Source: SIG603 sp964370115 (GTDB lineage: Bacteria; Bacillota; Clostridia; Oscillospirales; Acutalibacteraceae). Taken from it: a DNA stretch of 38,920 nucleotides. The notes under the pieces are model-generated. The model searched no databases. It had not been told where the DNA came from and saw nothing but the letters and a program-made list of their open reading frames with translations. Both the position numbers and the translations under genes were made by a program. The DNA lies in assembly GCA_964370115.1 (NCBI GenBank), contig CAYJIA010000018.1, positions 1-38,920 on the forward strand. Direction: 5' to 3'. Below, piece by piece: positions 1-8,541 of the stretch. Within the stretch, counting starts at the first letter, position 1. Each line of letters opens with the position of its first letter.

Positions 1-30
1 GCCGAGATTTATATGGGGGAAAACTCTTAG
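1..30 (+). CDS. C-terminal end of a solute-binding lipoprotein (partial)
   Basis: The first ten codons read A-E-I-Y-M-G-E-N-S-stop in frame 1. The same ending (A-E-I-Y/F followed by a short acidic tail) closes the three solute-binding lipoproteins at 60-1436, 35918-37284 and 37317-38711. The bases after its stop (TAGTAGTTGATAGTT) match those after the gene ending at 37284. This is therefore most likely the tail of another paralogue in a tandem array that starts outside the window. Only nine residues are visible, so the call rests on context. Confidence 0.6.
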   Translation, partial: AEIYMGENS

Positions 31-59
31 TAGTTGATAGTTGAAATGAGGAAAATGTT

Positions 60-1436
60 ATGAAAAAGCTTACATCAATATTTTTAAGCATTGTATTAAT
101 AACCCTAGTCGCCTGTAGTACAGGCACGGACACAGCAAAGGTTGAGATTATCCCAGAGGGGACTGAGCTTTCGGGGGTGCTTGAGATATATACCGACTCG
201 CAGTTCTATGATTTGGAAATTGATGGATTTAAAGAGTTGCATCCAAATGTTGATGTGATAATTAACGACGGAATTGATTATCAAATAGGTTTTGATGAAG
301 TTTTAGAGTTTGAAAAATTCAAATCAGACTTGGGTGTTAAAATTTTAGGAGGAAGTCCGCCCGATTTGATTTTAAGTGGAGATGACTATGTAACAAATTA
401 TGTTCCAAGCGGATTAATTGTGGATTTATATGAATATATGGATGCTGACCCTACATTTAATGAAGAAGATTATTTTATGAATGCGTTAGAGGCATATGAA
501 TTAAAAGGTGGACTTTATTCTATGCCAAGCGAGTTAACTATTACCATGCTTAGGTTAAATAAAAATGTATTGGAGGCGGCTGGCGTTGACCACGAAGAAA
601 TAGAATTTGTGGATTATAGTTTAATTTATGATACATATAATAAAGCTATTGAAAGTGGGAAAATACCGTGGTTTGAATATATTACAGAAAGCGGTAAATC
701 ATTATTTAACGATGAAGAATTTTCACTTTGTTTTGATAGAGATACCATGACTGCAAATTTTGAGACGGAGGCGCTCAAAAAATATCTCGAAACCACAAAA
801 TCATATGACGCTCCCGACAATCAAATCATAAATGATTTTGAAGGCTTTGAATTTAGTGAACTTATAGATATAGAAGATGATAGTACTGTAGAGAATTATC
901 CATATATGGGATTAAGTAAAGCATTTACAGTTATATTATCAGATCCAATAAAAATGGTGCAAGAGTATGATAACTTAACGAAAGCACTCCCTGTAGTTAA
1001 TTCAGAATCAGAACTTTTTTTGGATTATACTCCTCAAATGAGTATAACTAAGGGTGCAAAAAATCCCGAGCTTGCATGGGAATTTATAAAGTTTTGCGTT
1101 TATGAGGCTGAAACCTTGGATTTGTCTATACCCAAAATAGGACGATTTGACGGAGATAAATTTACTGGAGTAGTCTCCATAAATAGAAATAATACAGAAA
1201 AATATTTTGACATTATGTTGACAAACTCAAGATTTACACAAGAAGAGGAAGATGAGTATATGTCATTGCTATTAAGCACTTTGGAACTCCCAATGACAAA
1301 AGGGATATCATCGGTAGAACTTCTGGAAGCACTTTACTATATACAAGAAGATTACTATAGCGGTTTACTAACGGTTGATGAATGTGTAAGTGCCATGCAA
1401 GAAAGAGCCGAGATTTATCTGTCGGAGATAGAGTAG
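60..1436 (+). CDS. Extracellular solute-binding lipoprotein, ABC transporter family 1
   Basis: 458 aa, probably the membrane-anchored receptor of a carbohydrate ABC importer. Residues 1-19 form a lipoprotein signal (K2-K3, hydrophobic core, lipobox LVAC with Cys19). The mature protein has family-1 traits: GFKELHPNVDV at 56-66, GGSPPDLIL at 98-105, and AKNPELAWEFIKF at 333-345, the late block typical of sugar-binding proteins. The linker EIIPEGTELSG after the lipid anchor is shared with the paralogues at 35918 and 37317. ATG 60 follows a weak GAGG site. No permease or ATPase is adjacent here; the next gene is a glycosyltransferase, so the ligand may be linked to cell-surface polysaccharide, but this is inference. 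Membership of the family is clear, the ligand is not. Confidence 0.88.
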   Translation: MKKLTSIFLSIVLITLVACSTGTDTAKVEIIPEGTELSGVLEIYTDSQFYDLEIDGFKELHPNVDVIINDGIDYQIGFDEVLEFEKFKSDLGVKILGGSPPDLILSGDDYVTNYVPSGLIVDLYEYMDADPTFNEEDYFMNALEAYELKGGLYSMPSELTITMLRLNKNVLEAAGVDHEEIEFVDYSLIYDTYNKAIESGKIPWFEYITESGKSLFNDEEFSLCFDRDTMTANFETEALKKYLETTKSYDAPDNQIINDFEGFEFSELIDIEDDSTVENYPYMGLSKAFTVILSDPIKMVQEYDNLTKALPVVNSESELFLDYTPQMSITKGAKNPELAWEFIKFCVYEAETLDLSIPKIGRFDGDKFTGVVSINRNNTEKYFDIMLTNSRFTQEEEDEYMSLLLSTLELPMTKGISSVELLEALYYIQEDYYSGLLTVDECVSAMQERAEIYLSEIE

Positions 1437-1456
1437 TGCACAGATTAAGTAAGGAG

Positions 1457-2569
1457 GTGGTCAAGACAATTAGGGTAGCACAAATTATTGGAAAAATGGT
1501 AAATGGCGGTGTTGAAAGCTGTGTTTTCAATTACTACAAAAATATTGACAAAGAGAAATTTCAGTTTGATTTTTTCTGCGACAGTCGCTCGACTGTAGAG
1601 CCAACACAAAAACTTTTGGACATGGGCGCGAGATTTTATGAACTGCCTTCTTACAATAATATTTTCTCTTATATGAACGCATTGGAGAAAATTTTTAGGG
1701 AGAATAATTATAAAATAGTCCACTCGCACATGAATACTTTAAGCGTTTTTTCGCTTAGGGTGGCTAAAAAATTGAATGTGCCTATACGCATTGCCCACAG
1801 TCACTCGACGATTGGAAAAGGCGAGATAAAAAGAAATATTATAAAGCGAAGTCTAAAACCTTTTGCAAATCTTTACCCGACAAATAGGGCGGCATGTTCA
1901 AGACATGCAGGGAAATGGTTGTTTGGGAAAAAGAGGGATTTTACAATTTTTAACAATGCCATAGAAAGTGAAAATTTTTCCTATAATGAAAAAACAAGAG
2001 ATAATATGAGGGAGAAATTTCATATTAAAGACAAGTTTGTCATAGGTCATGTCGGAAGGTTCTGTTATCAAAAAAATCAAAGTTTTCTAGTCGATATCCT
2101 TTATGAGTGCTTAAAAATTAACTTCAAGTCGCACTTGTTATTAGTCGGTGACGGTGATGAAACGGAAAAAATCAAACAAAAAGTTTGCAAGATGGGACTA
2201 GAGCAAAATGTGAGCTTTGCAGGCAATGTGTTTGACGTGCAGAACTTCTATCAAGCCATGGATGTATTCGTCTTACCCTCAAGGTATGAGGGACTGGGCA
2301 TTGCTTGCGTAGAAGCGCAGATATCGGGTCTCAATATAATTTGCTCGAAAAATGTTCCTAGCGAGGTGAAATTTACACAAAATGTGGAGTTTGTAGATTT
2401 AGAAAAAGGAGCGAGATTTTGGGCGGAAAAGATAAATTGTTTTCCACAAACAAAGAGGAAAAGTCAAGTCGAAAGCGCAAAGGAGTACGGCTTTGATATA
2501 AAAACACAAGTAGAAAAACTGGAAGAATATTACAGTGAACTGCTCGGAGGAATAAATTTATGCTTGTAA
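1457..2569 (+). CDS. Glycosyltransferase family 4 (GT-B fold), exopolysaccharide synthesis
   Basis: About 370 aa. The family transfers a sugar from a nucleotide-sugar to a growing lipid-linked glycan on the cytoplasmic face. The N-terminus R-V-A-Q-I-I-G-K with a Gly-Gly-Val-Glu run and the E-x7-E motif (Glu278, Glu286, within EGLGIACVE) are typical of group-1 transferases. The start is uncertain. The open frame reaches back to ATG 1382 inside the preceding gene, but the only good ribosome site is AAGGAGGTG at 1451-1459. GTG 1457 overlaps that site, whereas ATT 1469 lies about 10 nt after it and would give the family-typical N-terminus. I list GTG 1457. It is the first gene of the polysaccharide operon and follows the lipoprotein stop closely, so the two may be co-transcribed. 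Confidence 0.85.
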   Translation: MVKTIRVAQIIGKMVNGGVESCVFNYYKNIDKEKFQFDFFCDSRSTVEPTQKLLDMGARFYELPSYNNIFSYMNALEKIFRENNYKIVHSHMNTLSVFSLRVAKKLNVPIRIAHSHSTIGKGEIKRNIIKRSLKPFANLYPTNRAACSRHAGKWLFGKKRDFTIFNNAIESENFSYNEKTRDNMREKFHIKDKFVIGHVGRFCYQKNQSFLVDILYECLKINFKSHLLLVGDGDETEKIKQKVCKMGLEQNVSFAGNVFDVQNFYQAMDVFVLPSRYEGLGIACVEAQISGLNIICSKNVPSEVKFTQNVEFVDLEKGARFWAEKINCFPQTKRKSQVESAKEYGFDIKTQVEKLEEYYSELLGGINLCL

Positions 2570-3537
2570 GTGTGATTATACCTGTGTATAAGGCGGAAAA
2601 ATATCTTGTGCGCTGTGTAAACTCTGTGATTTTACAGTCTTACAAAAATTTAGAGATAATTTTAGTGGACGACGGCTCACCTGATAACTGTCCCAAAATC
2701 TGTGATGACTTTGCAAGCGCCGACAACAGGATTTCGGTGATTCACAAAGAAAACGGTGGCGTGAGTGAGGCGAGAAATTTCGCACTGAAACTTTGCAAGG
2801 GCGATTACATAACATTTTTAGATAGTGACGACTATTTTGGAGAAATGGCAATAGAGAAAATGCTTGAACTATGCACGGCTAAAAATGCACAAATATCTAT
2901 TATTTCGACTGAATATGTTAAATGTGATGTAAATGAGGAAAAATTGGGCGTGCAAAATGAAGCGGTGAAAGTTTTTACCAGCCAACAGGCTTTAGAAGAA
3001 TCTCTTTATCAAAATTTATTTTCCTGTGCCTTTTGGGGGAAAATGTTTCGTAAAGACTGCCTAAAGGGTGTAGAGTTCCCACAAGGGATAAGCATAGGGG
3101 AAGACTTAGCAATTTTCCATCTAGCGCTAGAAAAAGCAAAAAAGGTGGCGTATTCAAGCTTTGTCGGGCATTATTACAGGCGAAATCCAGAGAGTTTAAC
3201 CCAAAGTAGAAGCAAAAATCAGTTTAATCACAAGAAAATGCAAGCACTTTCAAGTGCTTTAGAGGTGGAGAGCTTTTGTGAAAAATACCACAAAAGTTTG
3301 ATAAAAGCTTCAAGGGTGAGGGTGTTTAATGTAGCGGTACATATTTTCCTTGAAATGCCCAGCGATGAAAGCTTATATAAAAAACAGGTGGTAAATGAAA
3401 TTAGGAGAAATAGACTTTGCGTGCTCATAAATAGAAAGTCTAGATTTCGAGAAAAAATGGCAGGGGTTTTAAGTTTTTTTGGACAAAAAAATTTAAAATT
3501 TGTATGGAACAGCGGATTTGCTGTAAAAAAATGTTAA
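2560..3537 (+). CDS. Glycosyltransferase family 2 (GT-A fold)
   Basis: 325 aa. It starts with the classic family-2 N-terminus LVSVIIPVYKAEKYL. The nucleotide-sugar site VDDGS is at 36-40 and the metal-binding DSDD at 88-91. The C-terminal third is variable, as usual in EPS transferases, and no membrane segment is evident. ATG 2560 overlaps the upstream transferase by 10 nt and has GGAGG in front, so the pair is translationally linked. Likely role: adds a sugar to the undecaprenyl-linked repeat unit. Donor and acceptor cannot be read from sequence. Confidence 0.9.
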   Translation: MLVSVIIPVYKAEKYLVRCVNSVILQSYKNLEIILVDDGSPDNCPKICDDFASADNRISVIHKENGGVSEARNFALKLCKGDYITFLDSDDYFGEMAIEKMLELCTAKNAQISIISTEYVKCDVNEEKLGVQNEAVKVFTSQQALEESLYQNLFSCAFWGKMFRKDCLKGVEFPQGISIGEDLAIFHLALEKAKKVAYSSFVGHYYRRNPESLTQSRSKNQFNHKKMQALSSALEVESFCEKYHKSLIKASRVRVFNVAVHIFLEMPSDESLYKKQVVNEIRRNRLCVLINRKSRFREKMAGVLSFFGQKNLKFVWNSGFAVKKC

Positions 3538-3579
3538 TTATCTATTATATTTAAAAATGCACTTTAAGGGGGTGTGGTT

Positions 3580-4956
3580 ATGCATAAGCAAGATTTACAC
3601 GCAGACATAGATGCGTTTCAAGTGTTTATAGACAGCATGATGATAACACTTGGATATTTCACGGCAAAAGGCATATATCTTTTAATTACTAGTATTAAAC
3701 TCGGCTCGTATCACTTTGGGGTGTCGGTCATTTTTGGCGTGATTTTCATGCTTTTAATGCTTTCAAACCAAATGTATAGCATTAAAAATTTTTATTACCT
3801 TGATAAAATATTCAAAAAAGTACTTATATCTTCACTCATAGCAAGCGCTACAGTGATTGCTGTGATTATTCTAGGGCGATATTTCTCTATCAGCCATTTC
3901 TTCTTTATTATATACGTTGTGTGTAGTGGAGTTTTTGTATTTCTAAGTAGAATTTGTTTGAATATTATGCGAAAAAATTTAGGCAATTGCTTTGCCCGTG
4001 TTTTGTTTATTGGAAACGAAGATATGTATGCGAAATACATGAGAAACATTAAGAAAACTGCGATTAAAATTAAAGTAGAGCGAAATTTAGAGCCGGAAAG
4101 TATTCTGTTTAAAAACGAAAATTTGCTGGAACATTTTATTATATCTAGTGGTATAAATGAAGTGGTTATTGCAAAAGTAAAAGATGAAAATCAAGACGAG
4201 AGCATAGCCTCTACTTTAAGGTTGTGCGAGGACATGGGAATTACTGTTCACGTGCTTCTTGAAACTTATGAAATGGAAAATTCAAAGAGTTTTGTAAGCA
4301 ATGTGGGAAACGTGCCTGTGATTACTTATCACAACACGTCAATTGATAAAATGCAACTTTTTTTCAAGTCGGTGATGGACATGGTGGGTGCTTTGCTGGC
4401 GCTTGTTTTGTTGTCTCCGATATTTTTATTTACGGCGATTGCAATTAAGCTTGACTCAAAGGGACCTGTGTTATTTACTCAAATAAGGGTTGGAAGAAAC
4501 GGCAAAAAGTTTAAGATGTACAAATTTCGCTCTATGTATGAAAATGCGGACAAATTAAAGGAAAAACTGCAATCTCAAAACGAAATAAAGGGTGGGTTTA
4601 TGTTTAAAATGGAAAATGACCCACGGGTGACCCGTGTAGGGAAATTTATCAGGAAAACAAGTATAGACGAGCTACCGCAGATTATTAATGTATTAAGGCG
4701 TGAGATGAGCCTTGTGGGAACAAGGCCACCTACGGTCGATGAACTTGAAAAGTATAATAGAAAGCACCATAGAAGACTCAGCATTATGCCAGGCATTACG
4801 GGTATGTGGCAAGTAAATGGGCGAAGTGATATACATGATTTTGATAAGGTAGTAGAGCAGGATATAAAGTATATAGAAGAGTGGTCGATAGGGCTTGACA
4901 TGAAATTGATTTTAAAAACGCTTACGGCTGTAATTACAGGAATTGGCGCTAGATAG
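3580..4956 (+). CDS. Polyprenyl-phosphate sugar phosphotransferase (initiating glycosyltransferase)
   Basis: 458 aa. This family starts repeat-unit assembly by moving a sugar-1-phosphate onto undecaprenyl phosphate. The N-terminal half has about four membrane segments (roughly 14-34, 46-64, 80-105, 110-128), then a cytoplasmic linker. A further hydrophobic segment near 262-285 leads into the bacterial sugar transferase domain. Hallmarks seen are KFRSMYENAD, an R-K-T-S-I-D-E-L-P-Q block, SLVGTRPP and PGITGMWQVNGRS. The length fits the full WbaP/EpsL-like form. ATG 3580 is preferred over GTG 3574 because the AAGGGGGTG site at 3566-3574 would overlap the earlier codon. A 42-nt gap separates it from the previous gene. 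Confidence 0.93.
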   Translation: MHKQDLHADIDAFQVFIDSMMITLGYFTAKGIYLLITSIKLGSYHFGVSVIFGVIFMLLMLSNQMYSIKNFYYLDKIFKKVLISSLIASATVIAVIILGRYFSISHFFFIIYVVCSGVFVFLSRICLNIMRKNLGNCFARVLFIGNEDMYAKYMRNIKKTAIKIKVERNLEPESILFKNENLLEHFIISSGINEVVIAKVKDENQDESIASTLRLCEDMGITVHVLLETYEMENSKSFVSNVGNVPVITYHNTSIDKMQLFFKSVMDMVGALLALVLLSPIFLFTAIAIKLDSKGPVLFTQIRVGRNGKKFKMYKFRSMYENADKLKEKLQSQNEIKGGFMFKMENDPRVTRVGKFIRKTSIDELPQIINVLRREMSLVGTRPPTVDELEKYNRKHHRRLSIMPGITGMWQVNGRSDIHDFDKVVEQDIKYIEEWSIGLDMKLILKTLTAVITGIGAR

Positions 4957-4988
4957 TATTAAGCTAAACTCAAGTTAAGAGGTAGGGA

Positions 4989-5774
4989 ATGAAAAACATA
5001 GTAGAAATTTATCGCAATAATAGCTCGCTAGTAAACGATGCGTTTGACAATGCAGTGCTTAACTTGTGTATAAATAAAGAAAAATATGGATATAAGGTTT
5101 TTTATATTTGTGGCTGCGAGACAGGTGTTGGAGCGACTTCTGTTTCGGTGGAACTGTCGATTTCGCTTGCAGGTGCAGGCTTGAAAACTCTGCTTTTTGA
5201 CGGCGATTTGCGAAAAGACGGCAGGTTTAAGCATTTAAACGAAGAGACAGGAAAGGGTATTGCCGATTATATAATAGGAAAGACAGGGCTTGATGAGATA
5301 ATAAACGAGACAAACAGGGAAAATTTGTTTTATATATCGGGCGGTATTCACCATGTGGATAGTACCTTGAAAATACTTTATTCTTCAAAAATGGGAGAAA
5401 TGCTTGAAAAATTCTCTAATGATTTTGATTATGTGATAATCGATGGCCCTTCGATAAGCTCTTCTGTTGACTCGAGTTTTTACGGACAAAGGGCAGACGC
5501 GACAATTTTGGTGGCTTCTATGGACGGCGCAAAGAAAAAGTATTTAGAACAGGCATACGAAAGACTTTTGAAAAGCGAAGTCAATGTAATAGGTGTAATT
5601 GCAAACAAGGCAGGTTTAGAAGCATATAAAGAGTATGCAAAAGACTATGATTATTTCAAGAATAAAAAGTTCATTTCTTCAAAATACTTGCACGGGACAA
5701 GGTATAAACTTAGGCATGAAGAAAAGAGTGAAACTAAAAAAAGGCGAAGACCTACAAAGGGGGCAGGCCAGTGA
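4989..5774 (+). CDS. CpsD/CapB-like P-loop protein with degenerate Walker A (possible pseudo BY-kinase)
   Basis: 261 aa. It aligns with bacterial tyrosine autokinases that pair with Wzz-type proteins to control polysaccharide chain length. The Walker A' TLLFDGDLR (67-75) and Walker B VIIDGP (149-154) are intact, but the P-loop reads C-E-T-G-V-G-A-T-S (43-51), with alanine at the usual catalytic lysine. Tyrosines 213, 216, 220, 222, 233 and 239 resemble the C-terminal tyrosine cluster of BY-kinases, followed by a basic tail. The partner Wzz-like gene lies two genes downstream. The stop overlaps the next start (GTGA). An alternative is an atypical MinD/TadZ-type ATPase. Fold is confident; kinase activity is doubtful. 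Confidence 0.8.
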   Translation: MKNIVEIYRNNSSLVNDAFDNAVLNLCINKEKYGYKVFYICGCETGVGATSVSVELSISLAGAGLKTLLFDGDLRKDGRFKHLNEETGKGIADYIIGKTGLDEIINETNRENLFYISGGIHHVDSTLKILYSSKMGEMLEKFSNDFDYVIIDGPSISSSVDSSFYGQRADATILVASMDGAKKKYLEQAYERLLKSEVNVIGVIANKAGLEAYKEYAKDYDYFKNKKFISSKYLHGTRYKLRHEEKSETKKRRRPTKGAGQ

Positions 5775-6730
5775 GAGTGCTTATAAAGATAACTATATCA
5801 CTATGTCTATGTATCATGTTGATTCCAATAGCGCTTACACGCCTACAAGTGAACTCCGAAGGCTATAATGATGAAAATTTAAGCACTGTAAATCCATATG
5901 TGTATGTGTCAAGCTATGAAATAGTAAGTGGGAACACAAATGTTGGGCAAAGTTTTACCATGCGCATACATGTGGAAAATGCACATAGTGATATTGATGC
6001 CCAAAATATAATGTTGAGTTTGTATTTTAGCGATGAGGTCTTTTATCTGCCAAAAGGTGGAACAAACCAATATTATATTGAAAGTCTAGAGGCAGGCAAG
6101 TCTACATATATAGACATAGATTTTGAGGTAAAAAACGAATTTGCCACAGATTGGGTGGTGATGGATTTTGACTTTAAATATCTAAGTGATTTATTAGTAG
6201 AGTATGAAAATAGCACACAAATAAGGGTGCGACAATTTGAGACGACACAGCTAGAGGTGAAGTTTAATGACTTTTCTGACAGCGCAATAGCAAATGTGAG
6301 CAGCAACTTTCAAATAGAGTGTCAAAATACAGGAATGACACAGATAGATAGAATTTTAATATCTCTAGAAGGGGAGTTTGCCGAAAGTCCTAAAGTGATT
6401 GAATACAAAAGCCTTGGACACGGTGAAACTGCTATTATAGATGTGGGTTTAAGCTTTGTAGAGTTCGGAGAAAGAGTCGTAAGTATGACAGTGAATTACG
6501 AAGACGAATACAGTCAAAGTTTTAGCAGTGCCGGATATGAGTATGAGATAAATGTAATAGAAGAACCAGACAATGCCTATGAGGTAGAAATATCTACCAA
6601 TCCCACTGCAAATGTTTTTGAGGGTAATAATTTTTGGGTTTACATATCCATAGCGACTATAGTGTTAATTGGGATGATAATTATAGTTTTTGCTATAAAA
6701 CTGCTACTAAGAGGCAGACAAAGGAAGTGA
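5771..6730 (+). CDS. Secreted, C-terminally anchored beta-rich protein of the EPS operon
   Basis: 319 aa, no family recognised with certainty. An N-terminal signal-like hydrophobic stretch covers about residues 3-23, a single membrane helix about 288-313, and the end is basic (RGRQRK), predicting a large outer domain and a very short cytoplasmic tail. The outer part consists of beta-strand-like runs resembling CARDB or COG1361-type Ig-like modules (for example VGQSFTMRIHVENAHSD). GTG 5771 overlaps the upstream stop by 4 nt, and the Wzz-like gene follows after 5 nt. Its place between the kinase-like and Wzz-like genes suggests a structural or sensing role in the export complex. That is inference. 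Confidence 0.75.
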   Translation: MRVLIKITISLCLCIMLIPIALTRLQVNSEGYNDENLSTVNPYVYVSSYEIVSGNTNVGQSFTMRIHVENAHSDIDAQNIMLSLYFSDEVFYLPKGGTNQYYIESLEAGKSTYIDIDFEVKNEFATDWVVMDFDFKYLSDLLVEYENSTQIRVRQFETTQLEVKFNDFSDSAIANVSSNFQIECQNTGMTQIDRILISLEGEFAESPKVIEYKSLGHGETAIIDVGLSFVEFGERVVSMTVNYEDEYSQSFSSAGYEYEINVIEEPDNAYEVEISTNPTANVFEGNNFWVYISIATIVLIGMIIIVFAIKLLLRGRQRK

Positions 6731-6735
6731 GATAG

Positions 6736-7419
6736 GTGGAGAAAATTATTCAAATTAATTATATGAGATGCTTAAAGGCGTTTATAAGAAAGCTGCCACT
6801 GTTAATTATAATAACAATGGCAGTAGGGATTTTTTCTGCTATAGTCGGATACTTTGTTTTGGAGCATGAAAATCTATACACCGCAAGGGCAAGCGCATAT
6901 ACGGTGACAGACGAGCTTGCAAATTCGGCAAAGGGTGTACAGTACGCCGAGATTGCTAAAAGTCTTTCGGTGGCACAACTGGCACTCGACGAGCTAGGGG
7001 ATATTGGGCTTAGTAAATATGATATATACGACATGATAAAAGTGGAATTTGACAACGAAAGCGCATATGTCAATAGCTCTTCGATAATAAATATTTATGT
7101 AAGCGCTAAAGACCCCTTGCTCACAATACAAATTGCAAACGCAGTCACAAAAGCCTTTGTGCAAGAAGTGACAGCGATTATAGACGAGTCAAGTCAAATT
7201 GCGGTGCTTGATTTGGCGACACAGGTCGACATAAGCTACAATGCACAAGATGGGCTTGCTATGTTTATTTTAGTGGGCTGTATTATAGGCTTTTTTATTA
7301 CAGCATTTATAACTTTGTTACCAGAAATTTTATCTTTAAAAATTATAAGTCTAAGCGATGTGTCGCTATATGGTAAACTAGAGGTTTTAGGCGTAATTCC
7401 AGACACGACTAAGATTTAA
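6736..7419 (+). CDS. Wzz/YveK-type polysaccharide chain-length protein
   Basis: 227 aa. Two membrane helices (about 19-41 and 175-197) flank an outer domain of about 130 residues, the arrangement of the capsule chain-length or BY-kinase modulator family. The stretch after helix 1 (ENLYTARASAYTV) and the late V-L-D-L-A-T block fit Wzz-domain proteins. The outer domain is short, as in Gram-positive CapA/YveK. The cytoplasmic C-terminus is about 30 residues and could contact the kinase-like protein encoded at 4989. Start GTG 6736 has an AGGAAGTGAG site. Likely role: sets the length or export of the polymer at the membrane. Confidence 0.85.
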   Translation: MEKIIQINYMRCLKAFIRKLPLLIIITMAVGIFSAIVGYFVLEHENLYTARASAYTVTDELANSAKGVQYAEIAKSLSVAQLALDELGDIGLSKYDIYDMIKVEFDNESAYVNSSSIINIYVSAKDPLLTIQIANAVTKAFVQEVTAIIDESSQIAVLDLATQVDISYNAQDGLAMFILVGCIIGFFITAFITLLPEILSLKIISLSDVSLYGKLEVLGVIPDTTKI

Positions 7420-7443
7420 AAACACAAAGTGTTGGGAGGGACT

Positions 7444-8541
7444 ATGGCGATTTATATATTTGCGACGGCGCTATCAATTGCATTTGCAAGCCTGTCAGCA
7501 CTAGGGAAACGCTCGGCACTTGTCCGTGGGCAGGGGGAAATGAATAAAAGTGGGCAAGGTGTTGCACTTGCCGTTATTTCTGCGCTCATCTTAACTCTTG
7601 TGTCGGCGCTCAGATATGAAGTTGGAACGGATTGGTATATATATTACGAACATTTTTATGAAGTAAGTGAAACGGGTGCAGGTTTTTATGAAGAGGGATT
7701 TAATATTTTAAATAAAATAGTTTATTTTATTTATCCGAATTTTTCTTTGATGATAGCTGTTTGCAGTGTTATAAACTGTGGATTTGTGTTCAAGGCAATT
7801 TATGATAATTCCATAAACTACGCATTTAGCATTTTATTTTTTGTGATAGGTTCACTCTACTTTAATTCCATGAACCAAATAAGACAGAGCATGGTAATTG
7901 CTGTATTTTTATACACGATTAAATTTATAAAACAGCGGAAGTTATTGAAATATTTAATTATAATTATAGCGCTCTCGACAATACATATAAGCGCAGTAAT
8001 ACTAATTCCTGTATATTTTTTGTATGGATTAAAGGTAAAGATAAGCGTTCATGCCTTGGTTTTGGGGCTTAGTATAGCGCTGATAATTCCACTTAATTAC
8101 GTAATAGAATTTATAATCTCAAAAACCAGATATGCATGGTACCTGCAGTCTGTTTATGCACAGATGACAAATTTTTATCTGATAGGATTTTTGTTTTATC
8201 TTGCCTTACTCATGCTTTATGTTTTTTACTATTACTATGGGGAAGATGATGAAGACAAAGAGTATAACTTTGCTGTGAATATGCAACTGGTTGGCACGGC
8301 AATTTTAATATTTTCAAGCTCTATACCGCAGATTAACAGGTTATCGATATGTTTTTACACGCCGTCGGTGCTCTTTATTCCAAAAATGTTTAAAAAAGAG
8401 CGGATACAAAGCAGGCGGATAATACTTGTACTGATAGTAATTTCAATTCATCTTGTGAAATTGTTTTACGATATTTATATAAATAAATGGTACGACGTAA
8501 TACCGTATCAAAGTATATTAGGTCTGGGGGTTTTGTCATGA
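7444..8541 (+). CDS. EpsG-family polysaccharide polymerase (Wzy-like)
   Basis: 365 aa, very hydrophobic, with about ten predicted membrane segments. The early motif L-R-Y-E-V-G-T-D-W-Y-I-Y-Y (near residue 60) and the later N-Q-I-R-Q-S pattern are characteristic of EpsG-type O-antigen polymerases, which join repeat units on the outer membrane face. ATG 7444 is chosen over GTG 7429 because GGGAGG lies just before it. The last codons overlap the flippase start (ATGA), so the two are translated together. Confidence 0.87.
   Translation: MAIYIFATALSIAFASLSALGKRSALVRGQGEMNKSGQGVALAVISALILTLVSALRYEVGTDWYIYYEHFYEVSETGAGFYEEGFNILNKIVYFIYPNFSLMIAVCSVINCGFVFKAIYDNSINYAFSILFFVIGSLYFNSMNQIRQSMVIAVFLYTIKFIKQRKLLKYLIIIIALSTIHISAVILIPVYFLYGLKVKISVHALVLGLSIALIIPLNYVIEFIISKTRYAWYLQSVYAQMTNFYLIGFLFYLALLMLYVFYYYYGEDDEDKEYNFAVNMQLVGTAILIFSSSIPQINRLSICFYTPSVLFIPKMFKKERIQSRRIILVLIVISIHLVKLFYDIYINKWYDVIPYQSILGLGVLS

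Noticed and set aside
1382..1456. N-terminal extension of the first glycosyltransferase
   Set aside because: These codons overlap the preceding lipoprotein in another frame, lack a ribosome site and have no family similarity.
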